NCBI RefSeq assembly: GCF_009755885.1
Contig: NZ_VYIX01000001.1
Coordinates: forward strand, 663,219 to 727,218
From: Brachyspira sp. SAP_772
Lineage (GTDB): Bacteria > Spirochaetota > Brachyspiria > Brachyspirales > Brachyspiraceae
Direction of reading: 5' to 3'
DNA length: 64,000 nt
In this document: positions 1 to 8,976 of the stretch, piece by piece
Numbering within the stretch: position 1 is the stretch's first letter
Layout: every line of letters begins with the position of its first letter
Position numbers and translations under genes: made by a program
Notes under the pieces: model-generated
Databases searched by the model: none
Told to the model about the DNA's origin: nothing
What the model saw: the letters and a program-made list of their open reading frames with translations, nothing else

Positions 1-1
1 T

Positions 2-500
2 AAAGATACAGACAAAAAAGATAAAGAAACTTCAAAATTAATTAAAGACTTAGAAAGCAAATTAAAAGCTTTATTAACAGAAAAAGAGAAAATAGAAGCA
101 CAAAACAAAGAGCTTAACTCAAAAATAAAAGAGGCATTGCAAACTAGTAAAGATACAGACAAAAAAGACAAAGAAACTTCAAAATTAATTAAAAACTTAG
201 AAAGTAAATTAAAAGCTTTAGAAACAGAAAAAGAGAAAATAGAAAATCAAAACAAAGAGCTTAACTCAAAAATTAAAGAAGCACTACAAGCAAATAAAGA
301 TACAGACAAGAAGGACAAAGAAACTTCAAAACTTATAAAAGATTTAGAAAGCAAATTAAAGACTCTAGAAGCAGAAAAAGAGAAAATAGAAAATCAAAAT
401 AAAGAGCTTAACTCAAAAATTAAAGAAGCATTACAGGCAAATAAAGATACAGACAAGAAGGACAAAGAAAGTTCAAAACTTATAAAAGATTTAGAAAGCA
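2..500 (+). repeat. 147-bp in-frame tandem repeats
   Basis: Units of exactly 147 bp start at 2, 149, 296 and 443. The first three are complete in the window and very similar. The fourth follows the unit for about 60 bp (to near 'KDLESKLK') and then diverges. More units may lie beyond the left edge. The period equals 49 codons, or seven coiled-coil heptads, so gain or loss of a unit keeps both the reading frame and the heptad register. Confidence 0.9.
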
Positions 501-1744
501 AGTTAAAAGAATCAGAGAATCAAAAAAGTAAAATTGAAGCTAACAATATAAAATTAAGTGAACAGATAGAATCATTAAAAGAAGAAAATAAAGGCTCTAA
601 AGGTAATGCAAAAGAAATAAATGATTTAAAAAAGAGATTAGAACAGTCTGAAGCTTTAAGAAAAGAAGTTACTGAGAAATTAAAAAATGCAATACAACAA
701 TTAAAAGAAAACAAAAAAAATGCTAATAAACTTTCAAAAGAAGATAAAGAAAAATTTAGAGAAAATTTAAAAATATTAAAAAGAATAAAAAAAGAAAGAG
801 AGTTATTAGACAAAAAAAGAGAGCACCTCAAAAAAGAAGAAGAGAAATTAAGACTAATAAGAAGCAATATACAAAGTTCAGCAAAAGACATAGCTTCAAC
901 TATTAAAAACAGTCAAGTTAATTATTATAATAATCCAAACATGCCAGAAAACCCATTAGACCCTAATGGAACCACTGATACTTTGAACATACAAGAAGAT
1001 AAAGCTTTTGATATAGACCCCGCAACAGAAGAAGGTATAAAAAAAATGGCAGGCATAATGTGTGCTGCTATGGACGATTATAGGGAACAAAAAGAAAAAG
1101 AAAATAAAAAAGAAACTATAACAGAAGGAGAAGATAGATTAAACAAAGCATCAGAACAATTAGAAGATTTGGTGGAAAGCAGATTAGAAGACACATACCA
1201 AAATGATAATGCTCAAAAACGTCCATTTACAATAATAGATAAAATTGAAAACAGCAGAGTTGAAATAAATGAAGGTTACAGCCCTCAATCTGCAGGTCAA
1301 ACAATAGTTACAAACAATGAAGATGGAAGCAAACAAACTATAACAACATCATCTCCAAATCAGCAAGTTCCAAATATCACAGTAAAAGTAGAAGCTCCAA
1401 AAGAAACAAGTAAATTATCAAAACCAGAAACTCAATTAAGACCTGCTAGTGAAACTCCTACTATGAGAATGAAACTTCTCGATGATACTGATGATTATGA
1501 AAAGAAACTTGTTATTACTTATGGCTTTGATAATATGCCTGAAAATATGTATTATTCAAAATACAAAAAAATATTAAGAAATGCTGCTAGAATAAGTTTG
1601 CTTGGTAATTTGCAAGAAGGTCTTGATATGTTTAAGCTTATAAGAGATCAAAATATACCAGATGAATATAAACAAATGATAGATAAAAACATACAAGATA
1701 TAACTTATTATCTTAGAGGTTTACATAGAGTTAGATTGGAATAG
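2..1744 (+). CDS. Coiled-coil repeat protein, 5' end outside window
   Basis: The frame is open to the left edge, so the true start lies outside the window; a TTG at 137 is only an internal codon. The N-terminal part is a Lys/Glu-rich coiled coil made of 49-residue units (seven heptads). Each unit begins with KDTDKKDKE and they start at 2, 149, 296 and 443, the last one diverging. A further coiled coil of lower repetition runs to about 890. After it comes an acidic, low-complexity linker, and the last 80 or so residues look globular and helical (ending LRGLHRVRLE). No signal peptide can be judged because the N-terminus is missing. The stop lies 9 bp before the lipoprotein gene, suggesting co-transcription. 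I do not recognise the family; a structural or cell-envelope scaffold role is a guess. Confidence 0.85.
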   Translation, partial: KDTDKKDKETSKLIKDLESKLKALLTEKEKIEAQNKELNSKIKEALQTSKDTDKKDKETSKLIKNLESKLKALETEKEKIENQNKELNSKIKEALQANKDTDKKDKETSKLIKDLESKLKTLEAEKEKIENQNKELNSKIKEALQANKDTDKKDKESSKLIKDLESKLKESENQKSKIEANNIKLSEQIESLKEENKGSKGNAKEINDLKKRLEQSEALRKEVTEKLKNAIQQLKENKKNANKLSKEDKEKFRENLKILKRIKKERELLDKKREHLKKEEEKLRLIRSNIQSSAKDIASTIKNSQVNYYNNPNMPENPLDPNGTTDTLNIQEDKAFDIDPATEEGIKKMAGIMCAAMDDYREQKEKENKKETITEGEDRLNKASEQLEDLVESRLEDTYQNDNAQKRPFTIIDKIENSRVEINEGYSPQSAGQTIVTNNEDGSKQTITTSSPNQQVPNITVKVEAPKETSKLSKPETQLRPASETPTMRMKLLDDTDDYEKKLVITYGFDNMPENMYYSKYKKILRNAARISLLGNLQEGLDMFKLIRDQNIPDEYKQMIDKNIQDITYYLRGLHRVRLE

Positions 1745-1753
1745 AAGTTTTTT

Positions 1754-4480
1754 ATGTATTTATTTTTTATTTTTATTATTATTATAAACATAATCTCTTG
1801 TTCATCAAAAAATGTTACTGTTGGAGAGATAAATGCAGTTTATAATAAAAAAGAAGATTCATATACTATAACTTTTCCTGAATATAATAAAATATATCCT
1901 AAATACATAGAATTAGAAATGAATAAAAAAATAAAAAATGGTATTATGTTAAGTTATAATATAGAAACTGATAATATACCAACCCTACTAGATATATGTG
2001 TTGAAGAAGATAATATAAAAAAAAGATATTCTATTGTAAACCCAGTTGTTAATCAAACTATTAATGTAGAATTATACGCCACAAATTTTACTCCGTATTT
2101 ATCTAATGAAAAAATAAAAAATATAGAAATAAGCTTAGAGAGTGTTGGAAGTTATGATACAAAAGAAAAAGTTACAATTTCTCTAAATGAAAAAATAAAT
2201 GAATATAAAAACATTAATACAATGGTATTAGTTTTACCTGAAAGCGGTCATATAGCAAGAAGCAATCCGCCTTTTTTTATGATTAATAAAAAATTGAATT
2301 TGTTTAGAGTGTATTTATCACAAGACTTATCTTTTAATAATTCATATGAATATACAATTAGAAATAATAATTTTTTTGATATTACAAATAAACTAGATTA
2401 TGGAAAATGGTATATTGCTTTAGATGAAAATGGAGATACTAATTTAAGAAAAATATATCACTTTTTTATAACCGATAAAACTAAAGATATTAATACTATA
2501 ACAAATACAAGAGCTAATACTCAAAGACCTTTTATTTTTACAGATGCTGCCACTCTAAATTTGTTAAATAATATATATAATTCTAAAAAAATGCCTCAAT
2601 CAGCATTTTTAAGAAATTTTAATTATTTTAAGCTATACACTTCAAACAATGTAGGTAAATGGTATTTAGATAATATATCATACACTAATGAAAATAATAA
2701 TAAAATATATTTTGCTAGTCTTCCATCACATATAATGCTTATGAGCTTAAGAGCTTATTTAGAAAAAGAGAATAACACATTTCAGTATGATATAAAACAA
2801 ATAATAAAAGATATTACACTTCTAAATGAAAACAGCATAGAAAACTTTAATAATATAGAAGCATCATACATATTAGCAAATTCCTTATTAATGCCTTTTG
2901 ATATATTATACAATGAATTATCATCTGAAGAGATAGTGTTAATAAAACAGAAATTTATAGATTATGGAAACATATTATATAAATACATAATTAATAATCC
3001 TTCATTATATAGAGATGCTAACAACATAAAATATATAACAACATTAGGTTTAATATCATTAAATATGCTAAATGAAAACCTATATCAAGAAGAAGTGAGA
3101 AGCTGGTATTTATTTTCTCTTAAATATATAAACTCTGTAATATTTAGCATGTTTGAAGATGATGGAAGTTTAAAAGCTTCTTTGGATAATTCTTTTGAAA
3201 TTATTTTTAATATTTTTATATATGCTAATGCTTTAAAAAATGCTGGTATTGTTAATGCTTTTGAATATGAATCATTTAGAAATATAGGCAAATATTTATC
3301 TATTGTAGGATACCCATCAGGATATACTTTACCTGTTGGATACACATTGATAGACGGCAGAAGTAAAATGCGTTTTGATAATGGTGCAAGAAGTGCAATT
3401 ATGGAGCTATTAAGCAAAACATATAACAATGCACTTTATAAAAACTATTCTGTATTTGGACAAAGCGAAGCTATTGATATAAAGTATTTGCCTTATATGC
3501 TTTTATGGAATAATCATTCTATAAAAGATGATGCTATTAGTGCTTTAAATAACGACTATCAAAGTGCCTATTTTAGAAATATAGAAACTGCGATATACAA
3601 TAGAGATATAAAATCATTAAGCAGTCAATATTTAGGAGTATATGCTAAAGGTTATAATGCATATAATTCCTATGGTCTTAATCATAATGACAGAATGAGT
3701 TTTGTTTATTATAATTATGGGGACAGCATAATAGATGAACTTGGATATTTTTATTATAATGATGATAAAGAAATATTTGCATATGCTGATTTTCATAATA
3801 CTATAATAATATCTGATACCACTAATGAATATAGAATAGAAGAAAAACCATCAAGTTTTTCAAAAATAATAAGCACAACTAATAACAATAAACTATTTTT
3901 TGTTAAAGCTAAAGCAAATAATGTTTATACTTATAAAACAACACTCAGAAACTTTGAAAGAACATTTTATTATTTAAAACCAAATGTATTAGTAATAAAA
4001 GAAGATATAGAAGCCTTGCCTAATATAAATAATGAAAACTATATTAACGGCTATAAATATAAATGGAATATAAATAGCAAACTTCCTATTAGTAATAATA
4101 ATGATGGTTTTGTTATTGATGGTAAATATTCTACAAGTTATATAAAACTTTTATCAGAAGATAAATTAAACTATGAAGTATCAGAAACTAATATAGGAAA
4201 TCAAAAGTTATATACAGCAAAAGTTTCAACTATAGATAATACAAAAAGATTTAGTCCTTGGGTAATGGTTATAACAATGCCTAAAAATAATGTGGATATA
4301 AAAGAACGAAGAAATATTATTAATACAAATATATCAATAAATAGTTTTAATTATACAAATTTATCATTTAAAGCAGGATATAAAGACTATAATATAATTT
4401 ATCAATCTTCTTCTACAAATAATAATGATAAAATAGTATATACAGAAAATAGAGAAAGTGTTATAATAAGCCCGCATTAA
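1754..4480 (+). CDS. Heparinase II/III-family polysaccharide lyase-like lipoprotein
   Basis: A 908-residue protein with a short hydrophobic leader ending in a lipobox (NIISC, Cys about residue 16), so probably a lipid-anchored envelope protein. The N-terminal 200 or so residues are beta-rich, the middle (about 260-560) is helical as in the alpha/alpha toroid of this superfamily, and the C-terminal half is a beta-sandwich. The clearest family signature is near residues 635-690: NHNDRMSFVYYNYG, then D-x-LGYF and later FHNTIIIS, matching the heparinase II/III pattern of a His/Asn-rich segment, 'yyG...iD.G' and 'HNT'. The family cleaves uronic-acid polysaccharides such as heparin, chondroitin or alginate by beta-elimination. 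It lies just upstream of amino-sugar phosphate genes, which fits use of host glycosaminoglycans or mucin. The exact substrate is not readable. Confidence 0.7.
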   Translation: MYLFFIFIIIINIISCSSKNVTVGEINAVYNKKEDSYTITFPEYNKIYPKYIELEMNKKIKNGIMLSYNIETDNIPTLLDICVEEDNIKKRYSIVNPVVNQTINVELYATNFTPYLSNEKIKNIEISLESVGSYDTKEKVTISLNEKINEYKNINTMVLVLPESGHIARSNPPFFMINKKLNLFRVYLSQDLSFNNSYEYTIRNNNFFDITNKLDYGKWYIALDENGDTNLRKIYHFFITDKTKDINTITNTRANTQRPFIFTDAATLNLLNNIYNSKKMPQSAFLRNFNYFKLYTSNNVGKWYLDNISYTNENNNKIYFASLPSHIMLMSLRAYLEKENNTFQYDIKQIIKDITLLNENSIENFNNIEASYILANSLLMPFDILYNELSSEEIVLIKQKFIDYGNILYKYIINNPSLYRDANNIKYITTLGLISLNMLNENLYQEEVRSWYLFSLKYINSVIFSMFEDDGSLKASLDNSFEIIFNIFIYANALKNAGIVNAFEYESFRNIGKYLSIVGYPSGYTLPVGYTLIDGRSKMRFDNGARSAIMELLSKTYNNALYKNYSVFGQSEAIDIKYLPYMLLWNNHSIKDDAISALNNDYQSAYFRNIETAIYNRDIKSLSSQYLGVYAKGYNAYNSYGLNHNDRMSFVYYNYGDSIIDELGYFYYNDDKEIFAYADFHNTIIISDTTNEYRIEEKPSSFSKIISTTNNNKLFFVKAKANNVYTYKTTLRNFERTFYYLKPNVLVIKEDIEALPNINNENYINGYKYKWNINSKLPISNNNDGFVIDGKYSTSYIKLLSEDKLNYEVSETNIGNQKLYTAKVSTIDNTKRFSPWVMVITMPKNNVDIKERRNIINTNISINSFNYTNLSFKAGYKDYNIIYQSSSTNNNDKIVYTENRESVIISPH

Positions 4481-4513
4481 TTTTAATTAAATTGTTGAGG
4501 ACTTATTTTTTTT

Positions 4514-5281
4514 ATGAATATATATATAGCAGATTCTTATAAGGATTATACATATTTCACAGCAAATCATATTTTGCATTTTTTGGAAAAGAAACAAAAA
4601 ATGAAAGAAAAACTCTATATTTCCGTATCCAGCGAATATGATACAAAAGATATTTATAAAGCAATAATAGAAAACGTAAAAAATTATAATATTAATTTTA
4701 AAAATATATTTATATTTCAGCAATCAGAATATGTTGGATTATCTCAAGATGATAAAAATAGTAAAGCATATTTTTTAAAAGAGAACTTACTTTCAAAATT
4801 AGATATCCCCAAAAAAAATCAATTTTTATTTGACGGAAGTAAAGATGAAAGTCAAATGGACAATCAATTAGAAATAATAAAAAAAATAGGCAGATTCGAT
4901 GTTGTATGGTATTCACTAACCCCAGATTCTACTTCAGCAGGAAATGAGAGAATGTCATCATTATCATCATTATTTAGATTAAAAACATTAAGCGAACATT
5001 CCATAAAAGCAATTAAAACAAAATTTGAAAAAGAAGTGCCAACTATGGTATTTAGTATGGGAATGGGCATTATAGATATAGTTGATACAATTTTACTCAC
5101 ATCATCTGGTATAGAAAATTCTTGCTCTCTTAGAGATTGCCTAGAATGCGGTATAAGTAACTCTTCGCCTTTAAGCAAATTGCAAAAACATAGTGATGTT
5201 ACTGTAATAGCAGATTATGAATCATCTTTGAGATTATCAAGTCAAACAGTATCAATGAAGATAAAACAAAAATTATTTTAA
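4514..5281 (+). CDS. NagB-like protein with altered catalytic residues
   Basis: A 255-residue protein with the overall layout of glucosamine-6-phosphate deaminase. SEYVGLSQDD matches the NagB 'DEYxGLxxDH' segment, the stretch ending in FRLKTL matches '(G.DGHIAFNEPxSS)..R.KTL', and the C-terminal part matches 'VEG.......LQ.H....V.D......VK'. Key residues differ. By eye alignment the Asp of DEY (D72 in E. coli) is Ser and the catalytic His (H143) is Thr, while the D141 and E148 equivalents seem kept. It may be a sugar-phosphate binding or regulatory relative rather than an active deaminase. It is preceded by a TTGAGG Shine-Dalgarno and followed after 9 bp by the NagB/NagA fusion, which suggests the two work as a pair. 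Confidence 0.65.
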   Translation: MNIYIADSYKDYTYFTANHILHFLEKKQKMKEKLYISVSSEYDTKDIYKAIIENVKNYNINFKNIFIFQQSEYVGLSQDDKNSKAYFLKENLLSKLDIPKKNQFLFDGSKDESQMDNQLEIIKKIGRFDVVWYSLTPDSTSAGNERMSSLSSLFRLKTLSEHSIKAIKTKFEKEVPTMVFSMGMGIIDIVDTILLTSSGIENSCSLRDCLECGISNSSPLSKLQKHSDVTVIADYESSLRLSSQTVSMKIKQKLF

Positions 5282-5290
5282 GGAGGATAT

Positions 5291-7255
5291 ATGAGAATAA
5301 TTATAACTAATGAAAGCGTTTATGAATGGGCAGCATATTATACTGTAAAATGTATATTAGATTATTCTGACAGAAAAAAGCCTTTTGTATTGTCTTTTCC
5401 TTTAAGATATGTAGATAAAGCTTATTATGACAAACTATTATCTTTTTATAATGATAATATAGTATCATTTAAAAATATACATATAGTCTCTTCTGGTGAA
5501 TATATAGACTCAGACATATCACAAAACTATTTAGAAGAAAACTTTTTAAAATACATAGACATTCCTAAAGAAAATGTGCACTTATTTAACAGTAAAGTTA
5601 CAGACAGAAAAAAAGAAGCAAGGAGAATGTCAAACATAATAAAAAAACTAGGAAACATAACATTACTAATAGACAATTTAGCAGAAGATGGAAGTTTTTT
5701 ACTTAATACTCCAAGTTCATCATTAGAAGGAAGTGTGAGGGATAAAAAGATAAGTGAGATAATTAGAAGCTATGAGGCAAAAAAATTCAATATGCCTGTA
5801 GAAATGTTTCCGAGAGAAGGATTTACTCTTGGATTTGAAGAGGCTTTTAATGCAAGATATGTGCTTGTTATGGCTAATGGTTATGATGTATCTGATGCAT
5901 TGTCTCATTGTGTTGAAGGAGCAATAAGTCAGTTCTACCCTACTTCTGTTTTACAGGAACATAAAAAACTTATAATTGTAGCAGATGAAGAGTCAAGCAG
6001 CGATTTAAAAGTAAAAACTTATAAATATGCTAAGAGCTTAGAGAGTAAGAGCCTTCATCCTAAAGAGCTTATTAAAGGGCTTTATAAATCCTATTATGCT
6101 CTTACAAACATTAGAATATTTGATGGAGAGAAGTTTATAGATGGGCATTGTATAATAATAGAAAACAATATTATAAAAAGCGTAGAGAAAGAAATAGATG
6201 TTGATGCTGTAATTACAAGAATAGATTTGGGAGGAAAAATAGTAGCTCCCGGATATATAGATTTGCAAGTTAATGGCATAGGAGGCTATGATATTAACTC
6301 TACTCCAACAGTTGATACTTTAAAAAATATGAATGAAGTTTGCCAGAGATATGGCTGTACTTCTTATTTGCCTACAGTAATTACAAACGGTGATGAATAT
6401 ATGTTAAAGATTATAGACCTATTTAACAGAATAGAAGATTTATCTGTTATAGGTGTACTTGGCATACATTTTGAAGGTCCTTATATATCTCATGAAAAAC
6501 GAGGTATTCATAATGATAAGTTTATAAGAGAAGCAGATATGAATATGATAAAAAAGATTAATGCTTCAAAATGTGTTATGGTAACATTAGCTCCAGAGAT
6601 GGTAGACGGTAAAGTAATTGAGGCATTTGCTAAAGCTGGAAAGGTGGTATCTGTAGGACACACTAACGGTACTTACAGTGAAATAAAAGAGAAAATCCCT
6701 TATGGAATAACTTTTGCTACTCACTTATTTAATGCTATGCGTCCTTGGGGTTCTAGAGAGCCCGGCGCTGTGGGTGCTGTGCTTGAAACTAAGGATATGT
6801 ATGCTGGTTTAATATGTGATGGGGTGCATTGTGATTTTGCTTCTGTGGAGCTTGCTTACAAATTAAAGACAGGGCACATTTGTATTGTAACGGATGCTAT
6901 AGCTCCTGCCGCTGCTCCAGAGATAAAAGAATATAACTGGGCTGGCAAAAAGATACATAGAGATGGAAACAGACTTATAGATGATAATGGTACTTTAGGT
7001 GGGGCTTCTATTACTATGAGTCAGTCTGTAAGAAATATTGTTAATCAAGTTGGTGCTACAGTTGAGGAGGCTTTAAAGATGGCTTCGCTTTATCCTGCTC
7101 AGGTTATGGGTATAGATGATAAATATGGAAGGATAAAAGAGGGATATATTGCTGATTTAGTTATATTAGATGAAAAGTTAGTTGTAAAAGGTGTAGTATT
7201 TAAGGGTAATTATAAAGAATATAATTATGACTATGAATGGGAAAGTAATGTATAA
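5291..7255 (+). CDS. nagA: Fusion of a degenerate NagB domain and N-acetylglucosamine-6-phosphate deacetylase
   Basis: A 654-residue two-domain protein behind a strong AGGAGG site. Residues 1-255 are NagB-like (LEENFLKYIDIPKENVHLF, later CVEGAISQF and LKVKTYKYA), but 'DEY' is GEY and the DGHIAFNEP loop reads DGSFLLNTP, so the catalytic His and Glu are lost. Residues 270-654 form a full amidohydrolase-fold NagA: APGYIDLQVNG near 320, HFEGPYIS near 393, VGHTNG near 457, ATHLFNAM near 476 and the catalytic Asp in TDAIA at about 535. NagA removes acetate from GlcNAc-6-phosphate in the cytoplasm. NagA alone is about 380 residues, so the extra 255 are a true fusion. No canonical NagB lies in the window, so deamination would rely on another locus or on these divergent domains. 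Confidence 0.85.
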   Translation: MRIIITNESVYEWAAYYTVKCILDYSDRKKPFVLSFPLRYVDKAYYDKLLSFYNDNIVSFKNIHIVSSGEYIDSDISQNYLEENFLKYIDIPKENVHLFNSKVTDRKKEARRMSNIIKKLGNITLLIDNLAEDGSFLLNTPSSSLEGSVRDKKISEIIRSYEAKKFNMPVEMFPREGFTLGFEEAFNARYVLVMANGYDVSDALSHCVEGAISQFYPTSVLQEHKKLIIVADEESSSDLKVKTYKYAKSLESKSLHPKELIKGLYKSYYALTNIRIFDGEKFIDGHCIIIENNIIKSVEKEIDVDAVITRIDLGGKIVAPGYIDLQVNGIGGYDINSTPTVDTLKNMNEVCQRYGCTSYLPTVITNGDEYMLKIIDLFNRIEDLSVIGVLGIHFEGPYISHEKRGIHNDKFIREADMNMIKKINASKCVMVTLAPEMVDGKVIEAFAKAGKVVSVGHTNGTYSEIKEKIPYGITFATHLFNAMRPWGSREPGAVGAVLETKDMYAGLICDGVHCDFASVELAYKLKTGHICIVTDAIAPAAAPEIKEYNWAGKKIHRDGNRLIDDNGTLGGASITMSQSVRNIVNQVGATVEEALKMASLYPAQVMGIDDKYGRIKEGYIADLVILDEKLVVKGVVFKGNYKEYNYDYEWESNV

Positions 7256-7268
7256 AGGAAAATAAAAA

Positions 7269-7712
7269 ATGCAAGAGAATATATATAAAAAACTTTCTGA
7301 TGTATTTTATAATCAGGATTTTTTGAATTTTATAGATTGTAAATTAGAAGATGCAGATGTTGGAAGAGTTGTAATATCTTTAGAAAATAAGAAGGAGTTC
7401 TCTCAGGCTTTAGGGTTTATGCATGGGGGTATGGTTGCTACTATGCTTGATACTGCTTCTGGGTTTGCTGCTTTTAGTGTTCTTGAAGAAGGAAAGCATG
7501 TTGTAACATCAGATTTAAAAATTAATTATCTTCGTCCTGTTGTGTGTAAAAAAATAAAATGTATTGGAGAAGTTTTGAAGGCAGGAAAAAGCTTAATAGT
7601 TGTTGAGGCTAATGTTTTAGATGAAGAGAATAAAATATTAGCTAAAATGCTTGGTACTATGGTTGTAGTTCCAAATAGTTATGGAGATGATAATAAAGGA
7701 GATATAAAATGA
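7269..7712 (+). CDS. PaaI-type hotdog thioesterase
   Basis: A 147-residue single hotdog-domain protein. The signature GFMHGGMVATMLDTASGFAA (about residues 49-68) matches the 'HGG...lxDtaxg' active-site helix of PaaI/YbgC-like acyl-CoA thioesterases, and INYLRPV is the usual following strand. Such enzymes release free acids from acyl-CoA or aryl-CoA; the substrate cannot be read. It follows the NagA fusion by 13 bp with an AAAGGA ribosome site and overlaps proC by 4 bp (ATGA), so all these genes are probably one transcript. Confidence 0.8.
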   Translation: MQENIYKKLSDVFYNQDFLNFIDCKLEDADVGRVVISLENKKEFSQALGFMHGGMVATMLDTASGFAAFSVLEEGKHVVTSDLKINYLRPVVCKKIKCIGEVLKAGKSLIVVEANVLDEENKILAKMLGTMVVVPNSYGDDNKGDIK

Positions 7713-8497
7713 TAGGTTTTATTGGTGCTGGTGCTATGGGGTTAGCTCTAATAGAAGGTTTTATTAAAGCTGGTATAAATAAAGATAATATAATAGCAAG
7801 CGTAAAGACAAAAGAAAAAAAAGAACAAATAGAAAAAAATCTTGAAGTAAAAACATTTAATGATAATAAAAAAATAGCAGAAGAAGCAGATATTTTATTT
7901 ATAGCAGTTAAGCCTTATATGGTTAAGGATATTGCTAAAGAGATAGAAAACAATATAAAAAAAGATACTACAATAGTAAGTGTTGCAGCATCAGTTTCTA
8001 TTGCTGAGTTAAAACAATTATTTAATACAGAAAACATTATTAGAATAATGCCGAATACTCCTGTAAAAACTTGTAATGGATTTATATCTATTGTAGAATC
8101 TCAGAATAAAATACTTGAAGCAGCTATAGTTGAACTTTTAAGTAAGGTTGCAATGGTTAAAATAATACCAGAAGAGAAGATACATGCTTATAATGCTATG
8201 GCTGGATGTTCACCTGCTTTTATGTATGTATTAATAGAGTCTATGAGTGATGCTGGAGTATTAATGGGTATAGACAGAAAAAGTGCTATAGAGATTGCAA
8301 GTCAGGTATTTAAAGGTGCGGGTTCTATGGTTTTGGAATCAACAAAGCACCCTGCTGAGCTTAAAGATAATGTTTGTACTCCTGCTGGTATTACTATAAA
8401 AGGTATTGAAGTATTGGAACAAAAGGCTGCAAGAAGTGCTATGATAGAAGCTTTAATAGCTACTTATCAAAAATCTATAGATAGTGAGAGAAAATAG
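7709..8497 (+). CDS. proC: Pyrroline-5-carboxylate reductase
   Basis: A 262-residue protein of normal length for ProC, which reduces 1-pyrroline-5-carboxylate to L-proline with NAD(P)H. The N-terminal Rossmann motif GFIGAGAMGLALIEG (residues 3-17) is followed by AVKPYMVKDI and RIMPNTPV. The C-terminal dimerisation/catalytic helices contain DNVCTPAGITIKGIEVLE, the family signature. The start overlaps the thioesterase stop (ATGA), implying translational coupling. proA lies 14 kb away in this window and proB is absent, so proline genes are scattered. Confidence 0.93.
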   Translation: MIGFIGAGAMGLALIEGFIKAGINKDNIIASVKTKEKKEQIEKNLEVKTFNDNKKIAEEADILFIAVKPYMVKDIAKEIENNIKKDTTIVSVAASVSIAELKQLFNTENIIRIMPNTPVKTCNGFISIVESQNKILEAAIVELLSKVAMVKIIPEEKIHAYNAMAGCSPAFMYVLIESMSDAGVLMGIDRKSAIEIASQVFKGAGSMVLESTKHPAELKDNVCTPAGITIKGIEVLEQKAARSAMIEALIATYQKSIDSERK

Positions 8498-8509
8498 TTA
8501 AAAATAGTA

Positions 8510-8538
8510 TTGACACTTTTGGTAAAATATTGTTATAT
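8510..8538 (+). promoter_or_regulatory. Sigma-70-type promoter for receiver-galT pair
   Basis: TTGACA (8510-8515), 17-bp spacer, TTATAT (8533-8538); TATATT one base on is an alternative -10. It lies about 75 bp before the receiver gene and downstream of proC. Confidence 0.7.
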
Positions 8539-8613
8539 TTATTATGTGAAAATCTATTTGACTTTTTTTATTCTATAATTATAATATAACTAAGATTATT
8601 AAGGAGCATTTAT

Positions 8614-8976
8614 ATGCCTAAGAAAACTATATTAGTGCTTGATGATGAAAAAAGCATCAGAACACTTTTCGAAGAAGAGTTTAAAGATGAGGGATATAAT
8701 GTAGTATCCACAGATAGTGGAGAAGAAGCCCTAGAAATGATTAATAAAGATAATCCACATATAGATTTAATAACATTAGATATAAAGATGCCTAAAATGG
8801 ACGGATTAGACTTTCTCGGAAAGGTTCGTGAAAATCATAGAGAATTACCTATTATAATATGTACTGCCTATAATAATTATAGACATGAGTTTCAAGTATG
8901 GAATGCAGATGGATATATATTAAAATCTGGTAATCTTACAGAAATTAAAGATAAGATTAAAAGGCTTATAGGGTAA
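8614..8976 (+). CDS. Single-domain response regulator (CheY-like receiver)
   Basis: A 120-residue stand-alone receiver domain with no output domain. The acidic pocket D10/D11, phosphoacceptor D56 (in TLDIKMPKMDG), T84 (CTAY) and K104 (KSG) are all present, so it should be phosphorylatable. No histidine kinase lies nearby. It has an AAGGAG ribosome site and its own promoter. Its TAA stop overlaps the galT start (TAATG), so translation of the two is probably coupled. The signal it carries cannot be told. Spirochaetes have several stand-alone receivers besides chemotaxis CheY, and this one is not next to any che gene here. Confidence 0.9.
   Translation: MPKKTILVLDDEKSIRTLFEEEFKDEGYNVVSTDSGEEALEMINKDNPHIDLITLDIKMPKMDGLDFLGKVRENHRELPIIICTAYNNYRHEFQVWNADGYILKSGNLTEIKDKIKRLIG

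Noticed and set aside
2-500. CRISPR-like array
   Set aside because: The repeats are contiguous 147-bp coding units with no spacers and keep one reading frame.
3085-3429. Antisense open frame inside the lipoprotein gene
   Set aside because: No promoter or ribosome site, and it lies entirely within a clearly coding sense frame. The same applies to antisense frames in the AddA-type, activase, dxs and hom genes.
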